64,000 bases of DNA, taken from assembly GCF_018343715.1 (NCBI RefSeq), contig NZ_JAGYPL010000001.1, forward strand, positions 1,142,840-1,206,839, read 5' to 3'. The DNA comes from Bacillus sp. FJAT-49711 (GTDB lineage: Bacteria > Bacillota > Bacilli > Bacillales > Bacillaceae_C). Both the position numbers and the translations under genes were made by a program. Position 1 is the stretch's first letter. Each line of letters opens with the position of its first letter. This document shows, piece by piece, positions 28,447-44,076 of the stretch. The notes beneath the pieces were generated by a model. That model saw nothing but the letters and a program-made list of their open reading frames with translations. It was not told the DNA's origin and searched no databases.

Positions 28447-31128
28447 TCATTTCTTTTTTCTTATAAAAAATGATCCTGCTAGTAAAAAAGTTGGTAATGC
28501 GCTCATCCCTATTATTAATAACCAGTCAATCGCTTTAATAGATACAGTATGAAAAATCGGTTGCAGCATTGGTACATATATAACCGCAACCATGAGTGCG
28601 GCTGAGGAGATGACCGACCATACTAAGTATTTATTTTCAAATGGATTTCTTGAAAAGACAGATATTTCACTTCTGCAATCAAATACATGAATAAGCTGAG
28701 CCATAACAAGTGTAGCAAATGCAACTGTCTGCGCATAAGGCAAGTCATTAGGATTTCTATTGTAGATGGCGATGAAGGCTATCAAGGTGGCAATCCCGAT
28801 TAGAAAGCCTCTTGAAATAATTTTCCAGCCTAGTTTTCGAGCGAAAACACCTTCTTTAACATGGCGCGGTTTTCTTTTCATTACATTTTCTTCCGGCTGA
28901 TCTAAACCTAATGCCATCGCTGGTAAGCCATCCGTCACTAGGTTCACCCAAAGTATTTGAATTGGAACGAGTGGCAGCGGCAGTGACATAAGCATCGCAA
29001 AAAGCATTACTAAAATTTCTCCGACGTTTGAAGCTAGTAAATAACGGATAAACTTCCGAATATTTTCGTAAATATTTCGCCCTTCTTTTATAGCTGCTTT
29101 TATCGTAGCGAAATTATCATCAAGTAGAATGAGAGAGGAAGCTTCTTTTGCTACATCCGTTCCTGTGATCCCCATGGCAATCCCGATATCAGCTGCTTTA
29201 ATAGCAGGTGCATCGTTAATGCCATCCCCAGTCATCGCAACGACATGACCTCGGTTTTGAAAAGCTTTCACAATTTTTAATTTATGTTCTGGTGTGACCC
29301 TAGCAAAAACGGCGACATTTTCTACGACATTTTCTAATTCTTCAACTGATAACTCATTTAGCAGCTGGCCATCCATCACTTGGTCTTTTGAACCGAGAAT
29401 TCCAAGCTGTTCAGCGATGGCACAGGCTGTCGCTTTATGGTCTCCAGTAATCATGACTGTTTTGATCCCTGCCGTTTTACATTCGGCTACTGCAGCTCTC
29501 ACTTCGGGGCGAGGGGGATCAATCATCCCTTGCAACCCGATAAACGTTAATCCTTTTTCCACTTCTTCTTCCTTTTGCGGTATGTGGTTTGAGTGTATTG
29601 GCTTAAAAGCAATGGCTATTGTACGCAAAGCTTGAGCTGCAAGATTGTCCACCGCTACTTTCGCTTCTTTTACTAATTGACCACTTAATAACCGTTGCTT
29701 TCCTTCCCATAAAATCGATTCACATTTTTCAATTAATACATCTGGTGCACCTTTCGTAATCGAAAATCTTTTTCCATTCTCATCCTTTACGATTACACTC
29801 ATCATTTTTCTAGATGAATCAAAAGGAAACTCTTTTTCTATTGTAAATTGTTTAGTCAGTTTATCCTTATGCATTCCCGCCTTCATAGCAGAGAAAAGCA
29901 GAGCACCTTCAGTTGGATCACCATCTATAGCAATAGTATCTTTTTGGTAAACCAATTCAGTATCATTGCACAGCACCCCAAAGGAAAGCAGCTGGGAAAT
30001 TGACTTTTCTTTAAGAGGATCCACTAATTTTTCCTTTTCAAAAAACTTCCCAGCTGTTGTTTCATGATCATCATCTTTTACAAACCAAGTTTTACCACCG
30101 CTCCAAAGATGAGTAACGGTCATTTTATTTAAAGTCATCGTTCCCGTTTTGTCTGAACAAATGACCGAAGCGCAGCCTAAGGTCTCAACCGCTGGAAGCT
30201 TGCGGACAATCGCATTCTTTTTGATCATCCTCTGTACCCCTAATGATAAAGCGACTGTAACAATGGCTGGCAAGCCTTCAGGTATAGCGGCTACTGCCAG
30301 GGATACTCCAGCGAGGAACATTGTATAAACATCATGTCCATGAATGATTCCTGCAGCAACGACTAGTAATGTTAAGAATAAAGCTACTGTAATCAATATT
30401 TTTCCGAGCTGCTCTAATCGTCTTTGTAATGGTGTCATTATAGAAATAGTTGACTGTATCATATCGGCAATTCTCCCCATTGCCGTAGACATTCCAGTCG
30501 ATGTGACGATACCAATTCCGTTTCCACGAGTGATAAGAGTGCCCATGAACCCCATATTATTCATGTCTCCTAGATTAGGAGATTCATCTTCGATTGGATA
30601 CGTATGTTTTGCTGTAGGAATCGATTCTCCCGTTAACGCTGACTCCTCTATTTCTAGATTATTGGCAATGATGATTCTAACATCTGCCCCCATTCGGTCT
30701 CCACTTGTAAATTTCAAAATATCCCCTGGTACGACTTCACGGGAATTGATTTTCATCCACTTTCCATCGCGTAGTGCGTTTACTTGCGGCGCCGATAAGT
30801 TTTTTAATGCCTGTAATGATCTTTCCGCTTTTCTTTCTTGAAAAAAACCTAACAACCCATTAATAAGGACGATCGCCATTATAGCGATGGCATCAACATA
30901 TTCACCAAGAAGACCTGAAAGAAGGGTAGCCCCTAATAAAACAAGCACCATAAAATCCTTAAATTGGCTAAAGAAAAGAAGGATAGCTGATTGCTTCTCG
31001 CCTTCTGATAATTCATTCCACCCGAATCTTTTTCTGCGCGCATCGACTGCTTTTTCTGATAATCCTTTTTTAATATTTGTATTTAAAGATTGTTCTACTT
31101 CGGATTCTTTCATCCCATGATACAACAC
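28447..31128 (-). CDS. yloB: P-type Ca2+-transporting ATPase (YloB-like)
   Basis: This is a P2A-type cation pump, closest to B. subtilis YloB, a Ca2+ ATPase expressed in sporulation. The protein has 893 residues. The N-terminal cation ATPase domain is followed by the actuator motif TGESIP. The ion-binding segment has PEGLPA, the phosphorylation motif is CSDKTGTMT, nucleotide domain motifs KGAPD and DPPRPEV are seen, and the hinge is [10 protein letters not shown]. The last transmembrane part is [15 protein letters not shown]. The start is uncertain: a GTG is the first codon, and TTG or ATG codons follow within 7 residues. Confidence 0.93.
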   Translation of the reverse strand: MLYHGMKESEVEQSLNTNIKKGLSEKAVDARRKRFGWNELSEGEKQSAILLFFSQFKDFMVLVLLGATLLSGLLGEYVDAIAIMAIVLINGLLGFFQERKAERSLQALKNLSAPQVNALRDGKWMKINSREVVPGDILKFTSGDRMGADVRIIIANNLEIEESALTGESIPTAKHTYPIEDESPNLGDMNNMGFMGTLITRGNGIGIVTSTGMSTAMGRIADMIQSTISIMTPLQRRLEQLGKILITVALFLTLLVVAAGIIHGHDVYTMFLAGVSLAVAAIPEGLPAIVTVALSLGVQRMIKKNAIVRKLPAVETLGCASVICSDKTGTMTLNKMTVTHLWSGGKTWFVKDDDHETTAGKFFEKEKLVDPLKEKSISQLLSFGVLCNDTELVYQKDTIAIDGDPTEGALLFSAMKAGMHKDKLTKQFTIEKEFPFDSSRKMMSVIVKDENGKRFSITKGAPDVLIEKCESILWEGKQRLLSGQLVKEAKVAVDNLAAQALRTIAIAFKPIHSNHIPQKEEEVEKGLTFIGLQGMIDPPRPEVRAAVAECKTAGIKTVMITGDHKATACAIAEQLGILGSKDQVMDGQLLNELSVEELENVVENVAVFARVTPEHKLKIVKAFQNRGHVVAMTGDGINDAPAIKAADIGIAMGITGTDVAKEASSLILLDDNFATIKAAIKEGRNIYENIRKFIRYLLASNVGEILVMLFAMLMSLPLPLVPIQILWVNLVTDGLPAMALGLDQPEENVMKRKPRHVKEGVFARKLGWKIISRGFLIGIATLIAFIAIYNRNPNDLPYAQTVAFATLVMAQLIHVFDCRSEISVFSRNPFENKYLVWSVISSAALMVAVIYVPMLQPIFHTVSIKAIDWLLIIGMSALPTFLLAGSFFIRKKK

Positions 31129-31217
31129 GCGGCCATCACTCTCTTCCTCCCCGACAAACAGAAGTTGTCCTATTATAGTAGGAAGTTTATTCAGTGTTTC
31201 CGTATTTCATGATATAA

Positions 31218-31737
31218 TTTTCAAAAGAAAAGCGGAAGTGCCTTGCCAATCGACGTACATGCCCAGAGGACATGGCAAATTTAGGCGACGTTCCTTTTTT
31301 CGGCCTCTGACTGAGATAAAAGAAACACGACGAGGTTGGAAAAGTGGAAGTCGCCTGAAGAGGAAGGAAGGCTAAATGCGCAACGTCCTGTTGCAGGCTC
31401 AGGCATCGACGTCCTGTCGCTTTGCCTGCACTAGGACATCCGTGTACGTCGCAACGCCTTCTTGCCCCACATCCTGTGGGCCTCCGACAAGCAAGTGTTC
31501 TGTGGCAAAAAAAGTCTGGATTTTGACTTATATTGACTCGGGTTATTGACCTCGAGGGGCTGGCGAGTGCAGCTAGAAAAGACGAGTTAGTGAAATTGGC
31601 ACTTCAAATTTCACCTAGTGAAATTGGCACTTCAAATTTCACCTAGTGAAATTGGCACTTCAAATTTAACCTAATGTTGACTTACGCAAAAGAGAAGGGC
31701 AAGAAGTTTGCTAGTCGATAGGCGCTGGAGCTAGACA
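31218..31737 (+). repeat. Family B repeat, long copy 1 (inverted relative to 45563-46098)
   Basis: This 520-bp GC-rich non-coding element is nearly identical to the reverse complement of 45563-46098. Shared blocks are GACGTTCCTTTTT, ACTGAGATAAA, GAGGTTGGAAAAG, GGAAGGAAGGCTAA, GCGCAACGTCCTGTTGCAGG, CCTGCACTAG, CGTGTACGTCGCAACGCCTT, CCTCCGACAAGCAA and GACCTCGAGGGGCTGGCGA. Three tandem hairpins follow, then GTTGACTTA, AGAAGTTTGCTAGTCGATA and AGGCGCTGGAGCTAGAC. It ends 14 bp before the rqcH ribosome site. The stretch 31129-31217 shows nothing else. Confidence 0.85.
31590..31670 (+). repeat. Three tandem 25-bp hairpins, 28-bp period
   Basis: Three units at 31590-31614, 31618-31642 and 31646-31670 are each GTGAAATT, a 9-base loop GGCACTTCA, and AATTTCAC. 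The 8-bp stems are perfect in units 1 and 2; unit 3 has TTTAAC at the end. Units are spaced by CTA. The same triplet is in the second long B copy at 45629-45709. Confidence 0.9.
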
Positions 31738-31767
31738 AGAAGAGAAATTAGAAAGAGGATGTTTTAT

Positions 31768-33480
31768 ATGCCATTTGATGGTTTTTTCACACGGGCTATG
31801 GTGCATGAATTGAAAGCTGCCCTGTCAAGGGGAAGGATTGGAAAAATACACCAGCCATATAAAAATGAATTAGTAATGGTTATAAGAGCCGGAAGACAGA
31901 ATCATAAGCTTCTCTTATCCGCTCATCCAACCTACGCAAGAGTGCAAATAACAGAGGATAGTTTTGATAATCCAAATGAACCGCCAATGTTTTGTATGAT
32001 GTTAAGAAAGCATTTAGAAGGCGCCATTATACAAGATATTAAACAAGCGGAGATGGATCGGATTATTATTTTCGAGTTGCGTGGGCGCGATGAGCTCGGT
32101 GATGAGTCTTATAAACAATTAATTGTTGAAATTATGGGGAGACATAGCAATATTATTTTAGTTGATAAAGAAAAGGAAAAGATCATCGATAGCATTAAGC
32201 ATATTCCTGCAGCACTAAATAGTTACCGGACGATTTTGCCTGGTTCAACTTTTATTTCTCCTCCTGCTCAGAATAAATCAAATCCGTTTTCTGCATCAGA
32301 ACAGGATATCCTTAAAAAAGTAGATTTTAATAGTGGAAAGCTAGACAAACAAATAGTCGAGCATTTTTCTGGTTTTTCACCTATTTGTGCTAAAGAATTG
32401 ATTTTTAAAGCTGGGCTTGCGAATAGAGAAACCGTCCCAAAGACGTTTGTTTCCCTAATGGATGAAATAAAAAATCATCTTTATGATCCTGCTATTACAA
32501 TTGCAAATGATAAAGAGCAGTTTTATTTATTCCCTTTTACTCATTTAAATGGTGAGCATAAAAAGTTTGCTTCATTAAGCGAGATGCTCGACCGCTTTTA
32601 TTTTGGCAAGGCAGATCGGGATCGCGTAAAGCAGCAGGCTTTTGATCTTGAGCGATTAATGAAAAATGAAAAAAATAAAAATGAATCGAAAGTGAAAAAA
32701 CTTCAGGCTACATTAGAAGCCGCTGAAAAAGCAGATGAGTATCAATTACTTGGAGAATTACTTACTGCAAATATGCATCTCGTTAAAAGAGGGATGAAGG
32801 AAATAACTGTTATCAATTATTATGATGAAAACGGTGGACAAATGAATATAGTGCTAGACCCGAGAAAAAGTCCATCAGAAAACGCTCAAAGCTATTATAC
32901 GAAATACCAAAAAGCTAAAAATTCCGTACAAGTAGTAGAGGAGCAAATTAGCAAGGCCGATGATGAAATTTCTTACTTTGACGGGTTGCTGCAACAACTT
33001 ACATCGGCGTCGACTAGAGACATCGAAGAAATTCGTGAGGAATTGGCAGAACAAGGCTACTTAAGATTAAGGCATAAAAGAGGACAAAGAAAAAATCCGA
33101 ACGCCAAACCAATCATTGATCGCTTCGAAGCGTCAGATGGCACCGAAATACTCGTTGGGAAAAATAATAAACAAAATGATTTCTTAACGAATAAACTAGC
33201 TGGCCGAGATGAAATCTGGTTCCATACGAAAGATATCCCTGGCTCGCATGTTGTCATCCGCAGTAAAGAGCCAACTGAAGAAACCATTTTCGAAGCCGCT
33301 ATGTTAGCTGCGTACTTCAGCAAAGCCAAGAACTCAGCATCCGTGCCAGTCGATTTTACTAAAATAAGACATGTGAAAAAGCCAAATGGCTCAAAACCCG
33401 GATTTGTTATATACGATAATCAACAGACAGTATATGTTACTCCTGATGAAGATAGAGTGAAGAACATGCAAAGAACATAA
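31768..33480 (+). CDS. rqcH: Ribosome quality-control factor RqcH (NFACT family)
   Basis: RqcH (YloA/FbpA) binds stalled 50S-nascent chain complexes and recruits tRNA-Ala to add C-terminal alanine tails as degradation tags. I start at the ATG at 31768 ([15 protein letters not shown]), 9 bp after AAAGAGG; an ATG at 31759 abuts the ribosome site and would add three residues. The product has 570 residues. The NFACT-N domain contains the conserved DR pair in EMDRIIIF and [10 protein letters not shown]. Coiled coils follow (about 280-440), then the NFACT-R domain with [20 protein letters not shown] and GSHVVIR. It is convergent with pyrE. Confidence 0.94.
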   Translation: MPFDGFFTRAMVHELKAALSRGRIGKIHQPYKNELVMVIRAGRQNHKLLLSAHPTYARVQITEDSFDNPNEPPMFCMMLRKHLEGAIIQDIKQAEMDRIIIFELRGRDELGDESYKQLIVEIMGRHSNIILVDKEKEKIIDSIKHIPAALNSYRTILPGSTFISPPAQNKSNPFSASEQDILKKVDFNSGKLDKQIVEHFSGFSPICAKELIFKAGLANRETVPKTFVSLMDEIKNHLYDPAITIANDKEQFYLFPFTHLNGEHKKFASLSEMLDRFYFGKADRDRVKQQAFDLERLMKNEKNKNESKVKKLQATLEAAEKADEYQLLGELLTANMHLVKRGMKEITVINYYDENGGQMNIVLDPRKSPSENAQSYYTKYQKAKNSVQVVEEQISKADDEISYFDGLLQQLTSASTRDIEEIREELAEQGYLRLRHKRGQRKNPNAKPIIDRFEASDGTEILVGKNNKQNDFLTNKLAGRDEIWFHTKDIPGSHVVIRSKEPTEETIFEAAMLAAYFSKAKNSASVPVDFTKIRHVKKPNGSKPGFVIYDNQQTVYVTPDEDRVKNMQRT

Positions 33481-33597
33481 AAAAACAAGCAAGTCTATTG
33501 GAATGTCCTGCTTGAAAATATACAGTTTAATGTTGTTTCTATTGAGAAAATAAAATGTTGGTGCTTCTCCATTAACTAGATTCCATAAGATTGGATG

Positions 33598-33647
33598 CTT
33601 AATTCTCGACGAAAGTCGATATTTGCTGGCTTTCATCGAGAATTAGC
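33598..33647. terminator. Hairpin between convergent rqcH and pyrE
   Basis: AATTCTCGACGAAAG pairs with CTTTCATCGAGAATT (one G-U) around a 15-base loop. It has no strong T tract, so it may be a bidirectional terminator or RNA 3' end structure. The rest of 33481-33690 shows a weaker CAAGCA/TGCTTG stem. Confidence 0.55.
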
Positions 33648-33690
33648 ATCGAATGATATTTTACAGAAACTAATAGATTGGATATGACCC

Positions 33691-34317
33691 CTACTTACCC
33701 CAACCTTCAGGATTTTCTCTAAAACTTTCCAATAAAGCTACATCCTTTTCTGCAATAATGCCTTTTTTCAATGCCGCATTAATTAAACTGCTGTAGTCAG
33801 TCAATGAAACTGTTTTTATTTCCGCTTCTTCCAATCGTTGTTTTCCTTTGTCCAGCTCATATGTAAAAATAGACACAATTCCCAGAACTTCAACACCTGC
33901 TGAGCGGAGTGCTTCTGCCGCTGCAATAGCACTTCCTCCCGTAGAAATCAGATCCTCGATTAGAACTGCTTGTTGCCCCTCAATAAACTTCCCTTCGATT
34001 TGATTTCCTTTTCCATGGCTTTTCGCTGATGATCTGACATAGCACATAGGCAATTCTAAAAGATCACTTACCCATGCTGCATGAGGAATTCCAGCTGTAG
34101 CCGTTCCAGCAATTAACTCGACATTTGGAAATTCTGCTTTAATTAATTCTACTAGTCCTTTTGCAATTTCTTTTCTTAATGTTGGATATGAAAGTGTCAT
34201 TCGATTATCACAGTAGATTGGAGATTTTAATCCGGAGGACCAAGTGAATGGATCATTTGGACGTAAGAATACTGCTTCTATTTCTAATAGTTGTTCAGCA
34301 ATTTTTTCTGAAATCAT
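33691..34317 (-). CDS. pyrE: Orotate phosphoribosyltransferase
   Basis: PyrE transfers phosphoribose from PRPP to orotate to give OMP. The protein has 208 residues with the PRPP-binding motif [20 protein letters not shown] near residue 117 and the [15 protein letters not shown] loop. It is the promoter-distal gene of the pyr operon, starting immediately after the pyrF stop. Confidence 0.97.
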   Translation of the reverse strand: MISEKIAEQLLEIEAVFLRPNDPFTWSSGLKSPIYCDNRMTLSYPTLRKEIAKGLVELIKAEFPNVELIAGTATAGIPHAAWVSDLLELPMCYVRSSAKSHGKGNQIEGKFIEGQQAVLIEDLISTGGSAIAAAEALRSAGVEVLGIVSIFTYELDKGKQRLEEAEIKTVSLTDYSSLINAALKKGIIAEKDVALLESFRENPEGWGK

Positions 34318-36716
<2,399 letters not shown>

Positions 36717-36720
<4 letters not shown>

Positions 36721-39700
36721 TTATACATCGCCTCTTTCAGCTCTACTTCCCCTTTTCCCATTGCCTCAGCGGAAAAGACCATAGATTCTAATACCCCAAG
36801 GATCGCCTCAGCCGTATCAAGTGATGTTAAACAAGCTACACCATTTTCAACGGACTCACGTCTAATTCTAAATCCATCTCGTTCTGGTTGCTTACCTTTT
36901 GTTAAAGTATTGATGACAATTTGTGCTTTTCCTTGTCTGATCACATCTATGAGCGTTGGGCCAGTTGAGCCAATTTTATCAACAACTTCGACTTTTATTT
37001 CTGCTTTTTCAATGATAGCTGCCGTTCCGCTCGTCGCGATAATACGATAGCCTATCGCGGAAAATCTTTTAGCAAGCTCTAGCGCTTCATTTTTATCTTT
37101 ATCAGCGACTGTTATTAAAACAGTACCGTATGTCCTAATGTTCATACCTGATGCAACGAGACCCTTATAAAGAGCTTTTTCCATCGTTTTATCTTTACCC
37201 ATTACTTCACCTGTTGATTTCATTTCAGGTCCGAGCGTAATATCCACTCTTCTTAGTTTGGCAAAAGAGAAAACCGGTACTTTCACATAAACACCTTTTT
37301 GTTCTGGAGCAATTCCCGTTTCATAACCTAATGACTGTAAAGATTCACCAAGAATCACTTTTGTAGCTACATTCGCCATTGGAATCCCGGTTATTTTGCT
37401 TAAAAATGGTACAGTTCGGCTTGATCTAGGGTTTACTTCGATCACATATAATTCATTTTGCGAAATGACATATTGGATATTTAAAAGTCCTACAATCTCA
37501 AGACCTTTTGCTAACCTAATTGTATAGTCAACAATTTTCCCTTTCATTTCTTCACTAATATTTTGTGGTGGATAAACTGCGATCGAATCTCCTGAATGGA
37601 CACCTGCTCTTTCAATATGCTCCATTATCCCAGGGATAAGTACATTTTCTCCATCTGAAATCGCATCTACTTCAATTTCTTTACCGACTAAATAGCGATC
37701 GACGAGCACTGGCTGGTCGGGGTTCACTTTTACGGCGTTGTCCATATAATGAAGTAGTTCATGCTCTTCATAGACGATTTCCATCGCCCGACCACCGAGT
37801 ACATAAGAAGGTCTAACTAATACTGGATAACCAATATCTGTCGCAATTTTCACTGCTTCTTCGACAGAGAATGCTGTTTTTCCTTTTGGCTGTGGTATTT
37901 CTAAATCTGATAATGCCTGTTCAAACTTATCTCTATTCTCGGCTCGATCTAAGCTTTCAAGCGATGTACCGAGTATTTTTACTCCTCTTTCTTCGAGTGC
38001 ACCTGCTAGGTTAATAGCTGTTTGACCACCGAACTGGACAACAACACCTTCTGGCTGCTCCAAATCGATAATATGCATAACATCTTCAATCGTGAGCGGC
38101 TCGAAGTATAGCTTATCGGAAATACTGAAGTCCGTAGATACAGTCTCAGGGTTGCTGTTGATAATAATCGCTTCATATCCAGCTTCTTGGATCGCCCATA
38201 CGCTATGAACAGTCGCATAATCAAATTCAATTCCTTGCCCAATCCTTATTGGACCAGATCCTATTACTACAACACTCTTTTTATCTGTTTTGATCGATTC
38301 ATTTTCAGTTTCATATGTCCCGTAAAAATAGGGAGTATCTGATTCAAATTCACCTGCGCATGTGTCCACTTTTTTATAAACTGGAATAATTCCATTCGCA
38401 TTGCGCCATTCATATACCGTTTTTTCATCAGCTTCCCATAATTTGGCTACCGTTTTATCCGAAAAACCCAATTCTTTTGCTATTCTTCCAAGTTCAACAT
38501 TGAATGGTTGTTCTCTTAAACTTTCTTCCAGTTTTACGATTTTCTCCATTTTATATAAGAAGAAAAGATCAATCTTACTCCACTCATGAACTTCTTCGAT
38601 GGAAATTCCTTGTCTTAACGCATCACCTATATAAAATAAGCGTTCATCTGTTGCTTTTACAATCTGTGTTTGTAAGAAATCTCGATCATACTGACTTCCG
38701 TCTGGATGTGCCAAATGGTAAACATTGCTTTCTAGGGACCTGACTGCTTTTAATAATGATTCCTCAAAAGTGCGTCCAATCGCCATTACTTCGCCTGTTG
38801 CCTTCATTTGCGTTCCAAGTCTACGATTCGCCGATTCAAATTTATCAAATGGCCATCTCGGAATTTTACATACAACATAGTCAATTCCCGGTTCAAAGCA
38901 AGCACATGTTTTCTCCGTTACTGGGTTCATAATTTCATCTAATGTATAACCAGCGGCAATTTTTGCTGCTAGCTTTGCAATTGGAAATCCTGTAGCTTTT
39001 GAAGCAAGTGCAGATGACCGGCTCACACGCGGATTTACTTCAATTAGATAATAATTAAAGCTATAAGGATCAAGCGCGAGCTGTACGTTGCATCCACCTT
39101 CAATTCCAAGCGCTCGAATGATTTTTAATGATGCATTTCTCATCATCTGAACTTCTCTATCACTCAATGTTTGACATGGAGCTACTACAATGGAATCACC
39201 AGTATGGATCCCGACTGGATCAACGTTTTCCATATTGCATACAACGATCGCATTATCATTGCTGTCGCGCATTACCTCGAATTCTATTTCTTTATATCCT
39301 GCAATACTTTTTTCTATTAAACATTGTCCGACAGGGCTATTTTTTAATCCACTTGTCACTATTTCTTTTAATTCTTCAAGATTCTCACAAATACCGCCGC
39401 CTGTTCCACCTAGTGTATAAGCGGGGCGTACGATAATCGGGAATCCAAATTGTTCAGTAAAGGCAATCGCTTCTTCAAGCGTATGAACAATATCACTGTC
39501 AGGTACAGGCTCATTCAGTGTATTCATTAGTTCCCTAAATTGGTCTCGGTCTTCAGCTTGTTCAATGGCGGATAGTCTTGTACCGAGGATTTCCACGTTG
39601 CATTCCTCTAAAACGCCTGCTTTTGCAAGTTGCATTGCCATATTTAATCCTGTTTGTCCACCTAATGTAGGGAGGATGGCATCCGGTCTTTCTTTACGGA

Positions 39701-39932
39701 TGATCCTTGATACAAACTCCAATGTAATCGGCTCTATATATACAGCATCTGCAATTTCAGTATCAGTCATTATTGTTGCCGGATTTGAATTGATTAAGAT
39801 TACTCGATAACCTTCTTCTTTCAAAGCAAGACATGCCTGAGTTCCTGCGTAATCAAATTCCGCTGCTTGTCCTATGACGATTGGGCCTGAACCAATGACT
39901 AAAATACTTTCTATATCAGTACGTTTTGGCAT
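36717..39932 (-). CDS. carB: Carbamoyl-phosphate synthase large subunit
   Basis: CarB makes carbamoyl phosphate from bicarbonate, 2 ATP and ammonia. I start at ATG 39930-39932 ([16 protein letters not shown]), with GGAAGGGTGG upstream; the longest frame adds 9 residues inside carA. The product has 1071 residues. Two homologous ATP-grasp halves are seen, each starting with VIGSGPI(V/R)IGQ (residues about 10 and 555). A C-terminal MGS-like allosteric domain lies from about 930. The ammonia tunnel partner is CarA, whose glutaminase site is altered in this window. Confidence 0.96.
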
Positions 39933-41016
39933 GCTGTTCCACCCTTCCATTTTGTTCATTCATGATTTTGAAGAATTGATCAAATGCTTTTTTTCCATCC
40001 TCTGATCCTGGTGATGCTTCTGGTTCATATTGTACTGAAAATGCTGGGAATTGATTATGCTTGATTCCCTCAATTGAGCCGCCGTTTAAAGCTTTGTGAG
40101 TAATTGTAAGAATTGTGGAATCAACAGATGATTCGACTACTTCGTACCCATGATTTTGAGAAGTGAAGATGATTTTACCTGATTCCAGCTCCTTAATAGG
40201 ATAACTTGATCCTCTATGGCCAGTAGCCATCTTCTCGGTTTTACAGCCATTGGCAAGTGCAAATAATTGATGTCCTAGGCCAATTCCGAAAAGTGGAAAA
40301 TGTTGTTGTATCTCATTAATAATTTCCCAAACTTCATGAATATCATCTGGGTTGCCTGGACCATTAGAAAGCAATACTCCATCAGGTTTAAGGGAAATGA
40401 TTTCTTCTGCAGTCGTATGATATGGAACTACTTTTATATCGCAGCCACGCTCTGTTAGCTCACGCAGTATTCCATGTTTAACTCCGAAATCTACTACGAC
40501 GACACTATTTCCACGTCCTGGACTTGGGAATGGTTTTGTTACTGATACTTTTTTAACTGCTTCATGGCAGTGTACATCGGCTTGCATCTGTGAAACGATG
40601 GTAGCTGTATCCTCTTCAAATCCACATATAGCGCCTTTTAATGTCCCTTTATCTCTAATTAATCTTGTTAGCATCCTTGTATCAATTCCAGCAATACCAG
40701 GAATGTTTTTTAACTTTAAAAATTCATCTAATGACATATTGCTGCGCCAATTTGAAGGGAACTCACTTGCTTCTTTTACAACTACTCCTTTTATGACAGG
40801 TTGAATGCTTTCAAAATCATCACGATTGATGCCATAATTTCCGATTAATGGATAGCTAAAAGTAATAATTTGCCCATAGTTCGAAGGATCTGAGATTACT
40901 TCTTGATAACCTGTCATTCCTGTATGGAATACAACTTCACCAATTGTATCTACCTCACTGCCGAAAGCTTTTCCTATAAAGATTGTTCCATCTTCAAGTA
41001 CTAGTTTCCTTTTCAT
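39916..41016 (-). CDS. carA: Carbamoyl-phosphate synthase small subunit with altered glutaminase triad
   Basis: CarA normally hydrolyses glutamine and channels ammonia to CarB. The protein has 366 residues, full length, with the N-terminal CPSase domain ([20 protein letters not shown]) and a class I glutaminase domain with [10 protein letters not shown]. The nucleophile motif reads [11 protein letters not shown]: Gly246 (codon GGC, plus-strand 40279-40281 as gcc) stands where the family has Cys. The second triad motif reads YEPEASPG: Glu331 (40024-40026) stands where the family has His; the third residue, Glu333, is kept. Glutamine hydrolysis is predicted to be lost. The spacing between the two sites fits the family, so alignment is not in doubt. 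It overlaps pyrC by 4 bp. Confidence 0.93.
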   Translation of the reverse strand: MKRKLVLEDGTIFIGKAFGSEVDTIGEVVFHTGMTGYQEVISDPSNYGQIITFSYPLIGNYGINRDDFESIQPVIKGVVVKEASEFPSNWRSNMSLDEFLKLKNIPGIAGIDTRMLTRLIRDKGTLKGAICGFEEDTATIVSQMQADVHCHEAVKKVSVTKPFPSPGRGNSVVVVDFGVKHGILRELTERGCDIKVVPYHTTAEEIISLKPDGVLLSNGPGNPDDIHEVWEIINEIQQHFPLFGIGLGHQLFALANGCKTEKMATGHRGSSYPIKELESGKIIFTSQNHGYEVVESSVDSTILTITHKALNGGSIEGIKHNQFPAFSVQYEPEASPGSEDGKKAFDQFFKIMNEQNGRVEQHAKTY

Positions 41017-42293
41017 TGTCCTTCAATCCCTTCAGACCAAATTAATTTGCCATTTACAAAAGTTGCTGCTGGCCATCCTTTACAATTCCATCCACCAAAT
41101 GGCGTATTTTTGCCTTTTGAAGCAAAGTTCTCAGGGGTAATTTCTTTTTCAAGCTCTAAGTCAAGCAATGTAATATCTGCGTCTTGCCCAATTTCCAATG
41201 TTCCACTTTTCAAACCAAAGGTTTTTGCTGGTATGCCCGTCAGCCAATCGACAAGCTGCTCCAAAGTACAGATGCCTTTTTCAACAAAATGTGTGTTTAA
41301 CAGCGGGAATGCTGTTTCTAAACCCACGATGCCGAATGGTGCTAATTTCATTCCTTTTGCTTTTTCCTCGGCTGCATGCGGCGCATGATCAGTTGCGATA
41401 AAGTCGATTGTTCCATCAAGCAGTCCTTCAATTAAGGCTTTACGGTCATCTATTCCCCTTAACGGTGGATTCATTTTAAAGTTAGTATCATCACCTGCAA
41501 TATCTTGATCAGATAGAAGTAAATGATGAGGTGATACTTCTGCAGTTACTCGTATACCAGCTCTCTTTGCATCTCTAACCGCTCTTACCGATTCCTTTGT
41601 ACTTATATGGCATACATGGTAATGGCAGCCTGCTGCTTCAGCGAGAAGGACATCCCGAGCAATATGAACCGACTCACAAATGGATGGGATTCCAGGTATA
41701 CCCGATTGCTTTGAATATTCACCTTCATGAATGGCTCCACCGTAAATTAATGAATTATCTTCACAATGAGCGACGATGGCCATATTTACTTCAGCTGCTT
41801 TTTTCATTGCTTCATACATCATACCCGCAGTTTGAATGCCGACGCCATCATCTGTAAAAGCAAATGCCCCTGCTTCTTTAAGCGCCGCAAAATCAACAAG
41901 TTCTTTTCCTTCTTGATTTTTCGTAATAGCTGCATAAGGCAATACTGTTACAGACCCCCGTTTTTTACATTCATCTACAAGCCATCTCATTTGTTCTGCG
42001 TTATCAGGTACTGGCTTTGTATTAGGCATTGCCGCTACAGTCGTAAACCCGCCTTTTGCAGCAGCAAGCGTCCCTGTTTCAATCGTTTCTTTATGTTCGC
42101 CGCCCGGTTCACGTAAATGGATATGAAGATCGACAAATCCAGGAGCTAGCGTTAATCCAGTTGCATCGAATTCTTCTTCACCTAGATTTACTAGATTTTC
42201 TCCGATTTCAGCAATTTTCCCGTCATTTATTCTAAGATCGATTGTTTCTGAATTTCCTTTAATAGTACGTGCGTTTTTAATAAGCCAATTCAT
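41013..42293 (-). CDS. pyrC: Dihydroorotase
   Basis: PyrC cyclises carbamoyl aspartate to dihydroorotate. It is a 426-residue amidohydrolase of the type I class. Metal ligands are in [31 protein letters not shown] and [13 protein letters not shown]. The start is 11 bp after the pyrB stop and the end overlaps carA by 4 bp. Confidence 0.97.
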   Translation of the reverse strand: MNWLIKNARTIKGNSETIDLRINDGKIAEIGENLVNLGEEEFDATGLTLAPGFVDLHIHLREPGGEHKETIETGTLAAAKGGFTTVAAMPNTKPVPDNAEQMRWLVDECKKRGSVTVLPYAAITKNQEGKELVDFAALKEAGAFAFTDDGVGIQTAGMMYEAMKKAAEVNMAIVAHCEDNSLIYGGAIHEGEYSKQSGIPGIPSICESVHIARDVLLAEAAGCHYHVCHISTKESVRAVRDAKRAGIRVTAEVSPHHLLLSDQDIAGDDTNFKMNPPLRGIDDRKALIEGLLDGTIDFIATDHAPHAAEEKAKGMKLAPFGIVGLETAFPLLNTHFVEKGICTLEQLVDWLTGIPAKTFGLKSGTLEIGQDADITLLDLELEKEITPENFASKGKNTPFGGWNCKGWPAATFVNGKLIWSEGIEGQ

Positions 42294-42304
42294 TATGTAA
42301 CCCC

Positions 42305-43321
<1,017 letters not shown>

Positions 43322-43331
43322 TAAAAGGGAA

Positions 43332-43883
<552 letters not shown>

Positions 43884-43904
43884 TCACCTCTTAATTGTTC
43901 AAAG

Positions 43905-44030
43905 TAAAAAACCCTCTTGCCAAAAGGCAAGAGGGTATACTAATCCCAAATCATGATTGTGTCGCGGTTAAAAATAACCGGCACATTAGGTCGTATCCTT
44001 CTCAGCCTCTCTGGACTAAATTAAAGGTGC
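43905..44030 (-). promoter_or_regulatory. PyrR attenuator 1, operon leader
   Basis: The minus strand shows the PyrR-binding loop TAGTCCAGAGAGGCTGAGAAGG (44001-44018 core), a mid-region, and a terminator of GCC-rich arms ACCCTCTTGCC / GGCAAGAGGGT with a TTTT loop (43911-43936) followed by a T run. The CCAGAGAGGCU core is the classical PyrR site. Confidence 0.93.
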
Positions 44031-44047
44031 TTTATTAAACTATAAAC

Positions 44048-44076
44048 ACTATATTACTTCTACGCAGTTTTGTCAA
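44048..44076 (-). promoter_or_regulatory. Sigma-A promoter of the pyr operon
   Basis: The minus strand has a perfect TTGACA (44071-44076), a 17-bp spacer and TATAGT (44048-44053), upstream of the attenuator leader. The -35 box overlaps the last codons of rluD. Confidence 0.88.

Noticed and set aside
31590-31670. CRISPR array
   Set aside because: The 25-bp units are separated by only 3 bp, so there are no spacers, and there are no cas genes.
33391-33636. 81-codon minus-strand frame at the rqcH 3' end
   Set aside because: Antisense to rqcH with no ribosome site; spans the intergenic hairpin.
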